DNA of 64,000 nucleotides from Betaproteobacteria bacterium (GCA_021298815.1 JAJTHE010000004.1:1-64000); one strand, 5' to 3'; counted from the stretch's first letter, positions 8,453 through 16,901 are shown. The notes: generated by a model from the sequence alone, not told the origin. Numbers and translations are program-made.

Positions 8453-9733
8453 TCAACCCGCGCGGTCGAGTGCAGTGCGGAAGAAGTCCGGCCCCCCGAA
8501 GTTACCGGACTTGAGCGCGAGCCACATCGGCGAGGCGCCCTCGCTGGCGGTCCATGGCACGCCCGGCGCGATCACCGGGCCGATGCGCAGCGCCGTGATG
8601 CCCAGTGCCCCGACCACCGCACCCGAGGTCTCGCCCCCCGCCACCACCAGGCGGCGCACGCCGGCATCCACCAGCCCGCGCGCGATGCCGGCCAGCATCC
8701 GCTCGACGCGCGCCCCGGCGTCGTCGCCCAGCCGGCGCTGCGCCTCGGCGACCCGCTCCGGTGCAGCGGTGGAGTACAGCAGCACCGGACCGGCCGCAAG
8801 CCGCGGCAGCGCCCATTCCAGCGCCCGCGCAATGGCAGGCACCGGGTTCTCCAGCATCGCCGGATCGACGAACCATGACGGCGCCCACGACGACATCGCC
8901 GCCACCTGCTCGCGCGTCATCGTGGAACAGCTGCCGGCGACCACCGCGGCATGCCCTGCCACGGCGGGCAGTGCCGCGCTGTCTTCGACCGGCACCCAGC
9001 CCGCTGCACGGAAGTTCGCCGGCAGACCCATCGCCATCCCCGACCCGCCGGTGACCAGGCGCAACCCGGCGCAGGCTTCGCCCAGCGCCATCAGGTGCCG
9101 TTCGCTCAGCGCATCGGCGATCGCCACCCGCACGCCGCGCGCCTGCAGCGCGCGCATGGCATCGACCACCGCCAGAGCACCCTGCTCCACCGTCTCGAAT
9201 CCCACCAGCCCGGCCTCGCCGCGCAACTGCCTGGACAGCACCCGCACCAGCGACGGATCGGTCATCGGCGTCAGCGGATGGTCGCGCATGCCGGACTCCG
9301 AGAGCAGCCGGTCGCCGACGAACAGGTAGCCGCGATAGACGCTGCGCGCGTTCGCCGGGAACGCCGGACAGGCCAGCGTGAACGGCGCATCCAGCGCGTC
9401 GAGCAGCGCTTCGGCGACCGGTCCGATGTTGCCAGCGTCCGTGGAATCGAAGGTCGAGCAGTACTTGAAGTAGAACTGCCGGCAGCCGGCCGACTGCAGC
9501 CAGCGCAGCGACGCGAGCGACATGGCCACTGCCTCCCGCGCCGGGATCGAACGCGACTTCAATGCAACCACCAGTGCATCGGCCTGCGGGACGGCCTGCC
9601 CCGGCATCGGTTCGCCGGGCAGCACGACCGTGCGCATGCCCTGCGCCACCAGGGTGCTGGCGAGGTCGGTCGCGCCGGTGAAGTCGTCCGCGATGCAGCC
9701 GAGCTGCGGCCCGGACTGCCCGCCACCCTGCAT
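8453..9733 (-). CDS. otnK: OtnK-like 3-oxo-tetronate kinase (DUF1537 four-carbon acid sugar kinase)
   Basis: A 426-residue four-carbon acid sugar kinase. The N-terminal domain has the sugar-binding signature GCIADDFTGATDLA at residues 11-24 and YFKYCSTFDSTDAGNIGP near residue 87. The C-terminal nucleotide-binding domain shows VTGGSGMAMGLP, VVAGGETSGAVVGAL and the terminal LALKSGNFGG. OtnK phosphorylates 3-oxo-tetronate at O4 for OtnC. ATG 9733 is eight bases after the stop of the dehydrogenase gene upstream; a longer in-frame reading from 9907 lies inside that gene and is a shadow. The Shine-Dalgarno sequence is weak, consistent with translational coupling. Confidence 0.9.
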   Translation of the reverse strand: MQGGGQSGPQLGCIADDFTGATDLASTLVAQGMRTVVLPGEPMPGQAVPQADALVVALKSRSIPAREAVAMSLASLRWLQSAGCRQFYFKYCSTFDSTDAGNIGPVAEALLDALDAPFTLACPAFPANARSVYRGYLFVGDRLLSESGMRDHPLTPMTDPSLVRVLSRQLRGEAGLVGFETVEQGALAVVDAMRALQARGVRVAIADALSERHLMALGEACAGLRLVTGGSGMAMGLPANFRAAGWVPVEDSAALPAVAGHAAVVAGSCSTMTREQVAAMSSWAPSWFVDPAMLENPVPAIARALEWALPRLAAGPVLLYSTAAPERVAEAQRRLGDDAGARVERMLAGIARGLVDAGVRRLVVAGGETSGAVVGALGITALRIGPVIAPGVPWTASEGASPMWLALKSGNFGGPDFFRTALDRAG

Positions 9734-9741
9734 CGCGCCGT

Positions 9742-10800
9742 TCAACCCAGTGCCGCGACCACGCGTTCGGCGAACAGCCGGGTATTGCCCCGGCCGCCGA
9801 GGTCGCCGGTACGTGCCGCGTCGTCGGCCAGCGCGGCATCGACCGCTGCGGTGATCGCGTTCGCGGCTTCCACCAGGGCCGGGCGTGCATGCTTGACGCC
9901 GAGCCATTCGAACAGCATCGCGGTGGACAGGATCATGCCGGTGGGATTGGCGATGCCCTTGCCGGCGATATCCGGTGCCGAGCCATGCCCGGCATTGGCG
10001 ACCGCATGCTCGTCGCCGGCATTGAGCGCCGCCGCGAGTCCGAGCCCGCCCGAGATCGCGACCGCCGCGTTGGACAGGATGTCGCCGAACATGTTGGTGA
10101 GCAGCACCACGTCATGGCGATCCGGGCGGCTGTAGAGCTCGGCAGCCATCGCATCGACGTCGAACTCGTGGAATTCGACGCCCGGATTCGCCTTCGCCGC
10201 GGCGTACGCCTCTTCCATGAACAGCCCGTCGGACATCTGCAGCACATGCTGCTTGCCGACCGCGGTCACCTTGCAGCGCCGGCGCAACGCCCATTCGAAC
10301 GCGACCCGCGAGATGCGGCGCGACGCCTGCCGGGTGATCTTGCGCACCGAGATCGCGAGGTCCGGCGTGGGCATGAACTCGCCGATGCCCATGAACATGT
10401 TGCGGTCCGAATAGAAGCCTTCGGTGTTCTCGCGCACGATCAGCATGTCCATGCCGCGCCGTGCATCGGGCACCGCGGCGCGCGAGCGCGCCGGGCGCAG
10501 GTTCGCATAAAGGTCGAGCCGCTTGCGGATGGTGCCCGGCACGTTGATGCCGCCCTTGTCGCGCGGCGGATACAGCGTCATGCCGCACGGCCCGAGGATC
10601 ACGCCGTCGGCGGCCAGCGCCTTGCCGATCGCCTCCTCGGTCAGCGTCGAGCCCACCTTGCGGAAGCTGGGCATGCCGACGTCCACCGTCTCGAAGGAAA
10701 GGCCGAGCGCGAACCTGCGCGCGGCCGCCTGCACCACCTGCATCGCCGCCTCGACGATCTCGGGGCCGATGTCGTCCCCGGGCATCACGACTATGTCCAT
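9742..10800 (-). CDS. Isocitrate/isopropylmalate dehydrogenase family protein (tartrate dehydrogenase-like)
   Basis: A 352-residue metal- and NAD-dependent beta-decarboxylating dehydrogenase. PGDDIGPEIV at residues 7-16 and LYANLRPARS near 100 mark the fold; IVRENTEGFYSD near 122 contains the substrate arginine and the family Glu. The metal and nucleotide site lies in DVVLLTNMFGDILSN and HGSAPDIAGKGIANP. LeuB enzymes have a leucine cluster and strict IPM context; here the context is OtnK/OtnC, so oxidation of a C4 hydroxy acid (tartrate- or malate-like) is more likely. It probably feeds the otnK/otnC steps eight bases downstream. Substrate unproved. Confidence 0.85.
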   Translation of the reverse strand: MDIVVMPGDDIGPEIVEAAMQVVQAAARRFALGLSFETVDVGMPSFRKVGSTLTEEAIGKALAADGVILGPCGMTLYPPRDKGGINVPGTIRKRLDLYANLRPARSRAAVPDARRGMDMLIVRENTEGFYSDRNMFMGIGEFMPTPDLAISVRKITRQASRRISRVAFEWALRRRCKVTAVGKQHVLQMSDGLFMEEAYAAAKANPGVEFHEFDVDAMAAELYSRPDRHDVVLLTNMFGDILSNAAVAISGGLGLAAALNAGDEHAVANAGHGSAPDIAGKGIANPTGMILSTAMLFEWLGVKHARPALVEAANAITAAVDAALADDAARTGDLGGRGNTRLFAERVVAALG

Positions 10801-10822
10801 GTGCGTCCGATCCCTTTCGGTT

Positions 10823-11866
10823 TCATTCGACCTGCATGTTGGCCGCCTTCACCACCTTCGCGAACTTCGCGACGTCGGTGCTGATCAGCGTTCCGAAGGC
10901 CTCCGGCGTGCCGCCGAGGGTCACCGCACCGAGGCTCAGCAGGCGGTCGCGCACCTCGGCGATCTGCAGCACCTTGTTGATCTCGGTGTTCAGGCGCAGC
11001 ACGATCTCGCGCGGCGTGCCGGTGGGCAGCATCGCGCCGTACCAGGTGGAGGCCGCGTACCCCGTGACGCCCGCCTCGGCGATGGTCGGCACGTCGGGCA
11101 GCACGCCGGCGCGCCTGTCCTCGGTGGTTGCCAGCACCCGCATGCGGCCCGACTGGATGTGCGGCAGCGCGACCGGCATGGTGTTGAAGCCCACGCTCAC
11201 CTCGCCGCCGACGATCGCCGCGGCCGAAGGCGCGCCACCCTTGAACGGCACGTGCAGCAGCTTCACGCCGGCCATCAGCGCGAACATCTCACCCGCCAGG
11301 TGTTCCGGGCTGCCCGAACCGGACGAGGCGTAGGTGACCTCGCCCGGCCGCTTGCGCGCGAGCGCGATCAGGTCCTTCACCGACCGGACCGGCAGCGACG
11401 GGTTGACCACCAGGGCCTGGGGGACCGAGCCGATGCCGGCGAGCGGGATGAAGTCGCGCTCGAGGTCGTACTTGAGGTTGCGGTACAGCGACTTGCTGAC
11501 CGCATGCGAGACGGAGATGAACAGGACCGTGTAGCCGTCGGGCGGTGCCTTGGCCGCGATCTCCGCGGCGAGGTTGGCGTTGGCACCGGGACGGTTCTCG
11601 ACCACCACCTGCTGGCCCAGCGCGTCTGCCAGCCTCACCGCGACCGCGCGCGCCATGATGTCGGTGCCGCCGCCGGGCGCGAAGCCGACCAGGAAGCGCA
11701 CGGCCTTGGTGGGCCAGGCAGGTGCCTGCGCCGCGGCCGGCCCGCCAAGGCTGGCGACGCCCGCCAGCCCCGCGACGGCCGCACAGCGGGTCACGCGCCG
11801 CGACGAGGCCGGTGGTGCAACCGCACCATCCTGAGACAGGTATACCGGATGTTGCTGCGTGCCCAT
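10823..11866 (-). CDS. Bug-family solute receptor 4
   Basis: 347 residues. The N-terminus (MGTQQHPVYLSQDG) is long and polar before SSRRVTRCAAVAGLAGVASL, which resembles a twin-arginine-like signal and is unusual beside the plain Sec signals of its neighbours; cleavage is expected near AAAQAP. Ligand loop VGFAPGGGTD. AGGAGGATGCTAGC directly precedes the ATG at 11866, supporting the long start. It ends 22 bases before the dehydrogenase gene and presumably serves the otnK/otnC pathway. Confidence 0.9.
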   Translation of the reverse strand: MGTQQHPVYLSQDGAVAPPASSRRVTRCAAVAGLAGVASLGGPAAAQAPAWPTKAVRFLVGFAPGGGTDIMARAVAVRLADALGQQVVVENRPGANANLAAEIAAKAPPDGYTVLFISVSHAVSKSLYRNLKYDLERDFIPLAGIGSVPQALVVNPSLPVRSVKDLIALARKRPGEVTYASSGSGSPEHLAGEMFALMAGVKLLHVPFKGGAPSAAAIVGGEVSVGFNTMPVALPHIQSGRMRVLATTEDRRAGVLPDVPTIAEAGVTGYAASTWYGAMLPTGTPREIVLRLNTEINKVLQIAEVRDRLLSLGAVTLGGTPEAFGTLISTDVAKFAKVVKAANMQVE

Positions 11867-11901
11867 GCTAGCATCCTCCTGCGTGGGGTCGCGGCAGTGC
11901 G

Positions 11902-12915
11902 CTACTTCTCGAGCGTCACGTTCGCCTCGACGATGATCCGGCCGAACTTGGCCGATTCGGCGCGGATGAATTCGCGGAACTGCTCCGGTGTCGTCGGCGA
12001 CGGTTCGAAGCCCGACTCGCGCAGCTTCGCCGCGACCTCAGGCACCTTCAGGGCCTGCACCGCGGCGGTATTGACCTGCCGGACGATCGCCGGCGGTGTG
12101 CCAGCGGGGGCCATCATCCCGAAGAAGTTCACGACCTCGAAGCCGGCCAGCCCCGGCGTGTCCGCGATCGGCGGCACCCTGGGCAGCGCCGACACCCGGC
12201 TGGTGGAGGTCACGCCGAGTGCGCGCAGCCGGCCGCTGTCGATGAACGGCAGCGCCGCCCCGATGCTGACGAAGGTCATCGTGATGTGCTTGCCGACCAC
12301 GTCGGCGATCTGCGGTGCGGCGCCCTTGTAGGGCACATGGTTGATACGCACCCCGGCCATCCGGTTGAACAGCTCGCCGGTCAGTTGCTGCGGATTGCCG
12401 ATGCCGCTCGAGGAGAAGGTGAGCTTGCCCGCGTTCGCCTTGGCATGGGCGATCAGTTCCGCCACGCTGTTCGCGGGCACGTCGGGATGCACCGCCAGCA
12501 CGTTGGGCACGCGCACCATCAGCGTCACCGGTAAGAGGTCGGTCTCCCAGTCGTAGGCCATCGGCTTGTACAGGTGCGGGTTCACCGCCACCTCGCCGGA
12601 ATTGGCCAGCAGCGTGTAGCCGTCGGGCTTCGCCTTGGCCACCGCGCCGGTGCCGATCATGCCGCTGGCGCCAGAGCGGTTCTCGACGACGATCTGCACG
12701 CCGAGCGACTGGCGCATCTGCTCGGCGAGCAGGCGCGCGGTGAGGTCGGTGCCACCGCCTGCGGGGAAGGCGACGATCATCCGGATCGGCTGGCTCGGAT
12801 ACGCAGGCGCCTGCGCATGACCAGGACTCGGCATCAGGCACGCGACCGACGACAGGGCCAGCCCGAGGGCAAGGAAGCGTCGCCGGCATACATTCACTGA
12901 CCGTCCATCGTTCAT
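11902..12915 (-). CDS. Bug-family solute receptor 5
   Basis: 337 residues beginning MNDGRSVNVCRRRFLALGLAL, a twin-arginine-like RRRFLAL signal, with cleavage near GHAQAP. Ligand loop VAFPAGGGTD and NRSGASG. Its start (ATG 12915) overlaps the stop of the uronate dehydrogenase gene by four bases, so it is translationally coupled to that enzyme. A much longer in-frame reading to 13530 runs through the dehydrogenase gene and is a shadow. The tight coupling suggests a uronic or aldaric acid as ligand; that is inference. Confidence 0.92.
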   Translation of the reverse strand: MNDGRSVNVCRRRFLALGLALSSVACLMPSPGHAQAPAYPSQPIRMIVAFPAGGGTDLTARLLAEQMRQSLGVQIVVENRSGASGMIGTGAVAKAKPDGYTLLANSGEVAVNPHLYKPMAYDWETDLLPVTLMVRVPNVLAVHPDVPANSVAELIAHAKANAGKLTFSSSGIGNPQQLTGELFNRMAGVRINHVPYKGAAPQIADVVGKHITMTFVSIGAALPFIDSGRLRALGVTSTSRVSALPRVPPIADTPGLAGFEVVNFFGMMAPAGTPPAIVRQVNTAAVQALKVPEVAAKLRESGFEPSPTTPEQFREFIRAESAKFGRIIVEANVTLEK

Positions 12916-13745
12916 GGCTTGTTCCCTTCCCCGCGTGGATCCAGATACTCGAGCGCGCAGAACGCGCCACCGTGAAAACGGGCTGCCGGATCGCCGGGCG
13001 GCGGTGCGATCGCCTCCAGTTCCGCCGCCCACGCTTCCGCATCCTGGGCGGGGCGATAGCCGAGGCGCAGGGCATCCGGGCTCGCCCACTTCGCGCGCCG
13101 GTTGGCGGAGACGCCGTAGACGATGGCGAAACCGTAATCCGGCGCCTCGATCGCGCAACGCGCGAGTTCGGCCATGTCGCAATGGCCGATCCAGGTCGAG
13201 AGCTGGCGCGAATCCTCCGGCCGCTCGCGAAAGGAACCGATGCGCAGGCAGGCGACCGTCATCGCATACTTGTCGACATACATGCGCCCGAGCGCCTCGC
13301 CGAACACCTTCGACACGCCGTAGCGGGAGTCGGGCCGCACCGGCTGTTCGATGCCCAGCGCATGCGCTGCATCGTGGTAGCCGACTGCATGGTTGGAACT
13401 GGCGAACACGATCCGGCGCACGCCGGCACCGCGCGCCGCCTCGAACAGCGAGATCGTCGCGACGATGTTGTTCGGCAGGATCTGCTCCCAGGTGTTCTCC
13501 TTCGGAATGCCTGCCAGGTGCACGATGCAATCGATGTCCCGGACGGCCGCCGCAGCCACGGACGGGTCCAGCAGGTCCCCGGTGAGCACCTCGTCCGACC
13601 CGTGGAGCGCGGTGACCGGCACCCGGTCGGCCAGCCGCAGGCGCGGATAGCGTCCGGCGAACGCCCGGTGCAGGCAGCGGCCGATGCCGCCGGCCGCACC
13701 GGTCAGCAGCACGCGCGGCAGCGCCGCGGAGGGAGCCTCGCCCAT
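12912..13745 (-). CDS. udh: Uronate dehydrogenase-like SDR (NAD-dependent epimerase fold)
   Basis: A 277-residue extended short-chain dehydrogenase. It shows the NAD motif TGAAGGIG near residue 15, the segment IVHLAGIPKENTWEQILPNN, VFASSNHAVGYH containing the catalytic Ser/Asn region, and the YGVSK catalytic Tyr-x-x-x-Lys near residue 148. The distribution of SSNH, YGVSK, MYVDK and LSTW closely follows characterised bacterial uronate dehydrogenases, which oxidise galacturonate or glucuronate to the aldarolactone. ATG 13745 is chosen because earlier starts would overlap the receptor gene upstream. It is bracketed by Bug receptor genes at 7 bases and a 4-base overlap. Confidence 0.85.
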   Translation of the reverse strand: MGEAPSAALPRVLLTGAAGGIGRCLHRAFAGRYPRLRLADRVPVTALHGSDEVLTGDLLDPSVAAAAVRDIDCIVHLAGIPKENTWEQILPNNIVATISLFEAARGAGVRRIVFASSNHAVGYHDAAHALGIEQPVRPDSRYGVSKVFGEALGRMYVDKYAMTVACLRIGSFRERPEDSRQLSTWIGHCDMAELARCAIEAPDYGFAIVYGVSANRRAKWASPDALRLGYRPAQDAEAWAAELEAIAPPPGDPAARFHGGAFCALEYLDPRGEGNKP

Positions 13746-13752
13746 GGCGGCC

Positions 13753-14757
13753 TCAGGACTCCGGCTGAACGCCGGCGGCACGGATCACCTGCCCCCAGCG
13801 TTCGACCTGGCTCTTCAGGTAGGCCGAGGCCTGCTCCGGCGAAGAGCCGACCGGCTCGCCGCCATCGGCCGCGACCCGCTTGCGCACGTCGGCCTGCTCG
13901 ATGAAGCGCGCGGTCTCTTCGTGCAGCCGCGCGACCACCGCACGCGGCATCTTCGACGGACCCAGCAGCATCAGCCAGGAGGTCGCCTCGAAGCCGGGGA
14001 CGCCGCTCTCGGCGACCGTCGGCACGCCGGGCAAGGTGCCGGAACGCTTCGCCGAGGTCACGCCGAGCGCCCGCAGCTTGCCCGACTGGATCATCGGCTG
14101 CGAGGACAGGATGGTGGTGGCGATCATCTCGATCTGCCCGCCGAGCACGTCGGCCAACGCGGGCGCCGCGCCCTTGTACGGTACGTGGATCATCTCGATC
14201 TTCGCCAGGTTGGACAGCATCGCACCGGCCAGGTGCGGGCCGGTGCCGATGCCCGACGAGCCGTAGCGGATGCTTTTGGGCTTCGCGCGCGACGCGGCGA
14301 TCACGTCCTTGATCGACTCGAACGGCGATGCCGCCGAGGCGACGAACACCCGCGGGTTGATCGTGACCAGGCTGATCGCGGCGAGGTCGCGCAGCGTGTC
14401 GAACGGAAGCTTGCGGCTGAGCGAGGCATTGATCGCGAGCGACTCGTTGGCCAGCACGATGGTGTAGCCGTCGGGCGGCGCCTTGGCGGCGATGTCGTGG
14501 CCGATGTTGCCGCCGGCGCCCGGGCGGTTGTCGACCACGAACGACTGGTTGAAGCCCTCGCCGAGCTTGTGCGCGACCAGCCGGCCGGTGATGTCGGACG
14601 CCGCGCCGGGCGCGAACGGCACGATCAGCCGCACCGGGCGCACCGGATAGTTCTGCGCCGATGCCGGCACGGCGAAGACGGCGGCGATGGCAGCCGCAGC
14701 GGTGGCCGCGGCCAGGGGCGCGAGGGGAACGCGCATGCGCGTCGGTTCGGTATGCAT
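13753..14757 (-). CDS. Bug-family solute receptor 6
   Basis: 334 residues, start at ATG 14757 set by a GGAGGAAAAGG ribosome site; earlier in-frame starts read arginine-rich noise. The signal sequence APLAAATAAAAIAAVFAVPASAQ ends near residue 35. The ligand loop reads VPFAPGAASD, so the usual Gly-Gly-x is replaced by Gly-Ala-Ala, hinting at a different ligand. HVPYKGAAPALADVLGGQ is conventional. It lies 49 bases after the dehalogenase-like gene and 7 bases before udh. Confidence 0.92.
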   Translation of the reverse strand: MHTEPTRMRVPLAPLAAATAAAAIAAVFAVPASAQNYPVRPVRLIVPFAPGAASDITGRLVAHKLGEGFNQSFVVDNRPGAGGNIGHDIAAKAPPDGYTIVLANESLAINASLSRKLPFDTLRDLAAISLVTINPRVFVASAASPFESIKDVIAASRAKPKSIRYGSSGIGTGPHLAGAMLSNLAKIEMIHVPYKGAAPALADVLGGQIEMIATTILSSQPMIQSGKLRALGVTSAKRSGTLPGVPTVAESGVPGFEATSWLMLLGPSKMPRAVVARLHEETARFIEQADVRKRVAADGGEPVGSSPEQASAYLKSQVERWGQVIRAAGVQPES

Positions 14758-14806
14758 CCTTTTCCTCCATTGTGGCCGGCGTCTGTGCGCCGGGCCGGGG
14801 TGCAGC

Positions 14807-15685
14807 TTACTCGTCGAAGAACGCGGCGAGCTTCTCGTAGGTCTCGTCCGGCGCCTCTTCCATCGGATAGTGCGCGCACTGCAGCTTGTGGAAGCCGCGG
14901 ATGTCGGTCGCATAGTGCGGCCAGGCATCCATCGCGCTGAACTCGCGCTGGGTGTGGCTCTTCTCGGCCCACATCACCAGCACCGGGCAGGTCACCCGCC
15001 TGCCCGCCTCCCAGTCGGCCGTGTCCAGCGGAAAGTCCACCGACAGCGTGGCCCGGTAGTCCTCGGACATGCCATGGATGTGCTCCGGCGTGCAGCAGCG
15101 CACGTACTCGGCCATCGTCTCGTCGCTGAACTTGCCTTCGCCCTGCTTCGCGAACTTGCGCCGGATGTAGTACTCCTCCTTGCCCTCGAGCAGCTTCTCG
15201 GGGAAGTCGAACGGCTGGGCGAAGAAGAACCAGTGGTACGAGTGGGCGGCATAGGTCCACTTCATGTTGTTCAGCTGCCAGTGCGTCGGGATGATCTCGA
15301 TGCTGGCGAACTTCTTCACCTTCTCCGGGTGGTCGAGTGCCATGCGGTGCGCGGTGCGCGCGCCGCGGTCGTGGCCGGCGACCATGAACTCGTCGAAGCC
15401 GAGGGCCTTCATCACGTCGACCATGTCCTGCCCCATCCGGCGGAACGAGTAGTTCGAATGATCGGGCAGGCCGCGCGGCTTGTCGCTGTCGCCGTAGCCA
15501 CGCAGGTCCGCGCAGACGACGGTGTAGCGGTCGGCCAGACGCGGCGCGATCCGGTACCAGGTCACATGGGTAAGCGGGTTACCGTGCAGCAGCAGCACTG
15601 CCGGGCCCTTGCCGCCGACGCGCAGCTTGATCCGGCAGTCCGGATCGCTGGTCGGCACCATCATCTCTCGAAAACCTTCGAACAT
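14807..15685 (-). CDS. Fluoroacetate/haloacetate dehalogenase-like alpha/beta hydrolase
   Basis: A 292-residue alpha/beta hydrolase. HGNPLTHVTWY forms the oxyanion loop. AGHDRGAR places an Asp nucleophile at residue 106 with two arginines (107 and 110) that bind carboxylate in known fluoroacetate dehalogenases. His-151/Trp-152 (YHWFFFAQP) and Tyr-210 (SEDYRA) match the halide pocket, and His-272 is the catalytic base. The triad acid, Asp in the type enzyme (LDILP), is Glu-130 here (IEIIPT). An epoxide hydrolase-like or other carboxylate-directed role remains possible. GGAAG precedes the start. It is the first gene of the long minus-strand cluster. Confidence 0.82.
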   Translation of the reverse strand: MFEGFREMMVPTSDPDCRIKLRVGGKGPAVLLLHGNPLTHVTWYRIAPRLADRYTVVCADLRGYGDSDKPRGLPDHSNYSFRRMGQDMVDVMKALGFDEFMVAGHDRGARTAHRMALDHPEKVKKFASIEIIPTHWQLNNMKWTYAAHSYHWFFFAQPFDFPEKLLEGKEEYYIRRKFAKQGEGKFSDETMAEYVRCCTPEHIHGMSEDYRATLSVDFPLDTADWEAGRRVTCPVLVMWAEKSHTQREFSAMDAWPHYATDIRGFHKLQCAHYPMEEAPDETYEKLAAFFDE

Positions 15686-15723
15686 CGCGCTTCCTTTTCC
15701 GTTGGGACCTGAGGCGTGCCGGA

Positions 15724-15753
15724 GTTTGCATTTTAGAAGCTTAAAATGCAAAC
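15724..15753. promoter_or_regulatory. Perfect 12-bp inverted repeat, probable operator in divergent promoter
   Basis: Arms GTTTGCATTTTA (15724-15735) and TAAAATGCAAAC (15742-15753) are perfect inverted copies with a 6-base spacer that includes part of a HindIII site. The element is strikingly AT-rich in its surroundings and lies 39 bases from the dehalogenase-like start and 33 bases from the Ldh start, where divergent promoters should be. A dimeric regulator, most simply the GntR-type protein encoded at 16902, is the likely binder. It lacks the GC stem expected of a terminator. Confidence 0.7.
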
Positions 15754-15786
15754 TGGAACCCCTTCCGCAGCACGCGATGACAGACC

Positions 15787-16884
15787 ATGACAGACCCCGC
15801 GCACGACGACGGCACACGATGCTTCAGCGCCGACGAACTGGTGTCCTTCGGCACCGGGATGTTCATCGCGCACGGCCTCCCGGCCGACGACGCGGCCACC
15901 GTCGCGCGCGACCTGGTCGCGGCAGACCTGCGCGGCCTGGCCTCGCATGGCGTCGCACGCATCCCGATCTACTGCAAGCGGCTGCGCGCGAAGGCGATCA
16001 ACCCGACGCCGGCACTGAAGATCGAACGTCCGGCCCCGGCGGTCGCCGCGATCGACGGCGACGACGGCATGGGCTTCGTTGTCGGCCATCGCGCGATGGA
16101 CGAGGCGATCGCCATCGCCCGCACCACCGGCATCGGCATGGTCGGCATCCGGCGCAGCACCCACTACGGCATGGCTGCGCTGTACGTGATGCAGGCGATC
16201 GAGGCCGGCATGGTGTCGATGGCCTTCACCAATTCCTCGCCGGCGATGCCGGCCTGGGGCGGACGCACCAACTTCCACGGCGCGGCGCCGCTCGCGGTCG
16301 GCGCGCCCGGCGGCAGGCGCGGCGACTACGTGCTCGACCTCGCGATGACCGTGATCGCTCGCGGCAAGATCCGCCTCGCCGCGAGCAAGGGGGAACCGAT
16401 CCCGCTCGGCCTGGCGCTCGATAACGAAGGTCGCCCGACGACCGACGCGCAGGCGGCGTTCGAAGGCGTGCTGCTGCCCTTCGGCGGCGTGAAGGGCTCG
16501 GCGATCGCGTTCATGATGGACATCTTCTCCGGCGTGCTGACCGGCTCGGCCTTCGGCGCTGGCGTGAAGAGCCTCTACTTCGATTTCTCCGGCCCGCAGG
16601 ATGTCGGCCATCTGTTCATCGCGTTCCGTCCCGACCTGTTCATGCCGATGCAGCAGTACCGCGACCGGATGGACGAGATGATCGACCGCGCGAAGGCGAT
16701 GCCGCGGGCCGAGGGCTGCGACGAGATCCTGATCCCCGGAGAGCCCGAGGCGCGCACGGCCGCGCGGCGTGCGGCCAGCGGCATCCCGATCACCGCGGAT
16801 GTCATCCGCGCGCTGGCTGGCGAGGCCGCGCAGGCGAAGGTGGCGCTGCCCGACGGTCGCGCGACCGCGTTCGACGCGGGCTGA
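15787..16884 (+). CDS. Ldh family oxidoreductase (malate/L-lactate/ureidoglycolate dehydrogenase type)
   Basis: A 365-residue NAD(P)-dependent dehydrogenase of the MDH/LDH type 2 (YlbC-like) family, which oxidises 2-hydroxy acids with a fold unrelated to classic LDH. Family marks are DLRGLASHGVARI (His-54), the active-site segment RRSTHYGMAALY near residue 120, FTNSSPAMPAWGG, the dimer and cofactor segment VLDLAMTVIARGKIRLAA, and PFGGVKGSAIAFMMDIFSG. Genes of this family often sit with acid-sugar pathways. It is the first gene of a plus-strand unit; the GntR gene follows after 17 bases. The start at 15787 gives MTDPAHDD; another ATG ten bases upstream is out of frame. Confidence 0.9.
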   Translation: MTDPAHDDGTRCFSADELVSFGTGMFIAHGLPADDAATVARDLVAADLRGLASHGVARIPIYCKRLRAKAINPTPALKIERPAPAVAAIDGDDGMGFVVGHRAMDEAIAIARTTGIGMVGIRRSTHYGMAALYVMQAIEAGMVSMAFTNSSPAMPAWGGRTNFHGAAPLAVGAPGGRRGDYVLDLAMTVIARGKIRLAASKGEPIPLGLALDNEGRPTTDAQAAFEGVLLPFGGVKGSAIAFMMDIFSGVLTGSAFGAGVKSLYFDFSGPQDVGHLFIAFRPDLFMPMQQYRDRMDEMIDRAKAMPRAEGCDEILIPGEPEARTAARRAASGIPITADVIRALAGEAAQAKVALPDGRATAFDAG

Positions 16885-16901
16885 ACGCCCACTCATCCCA
16901 G

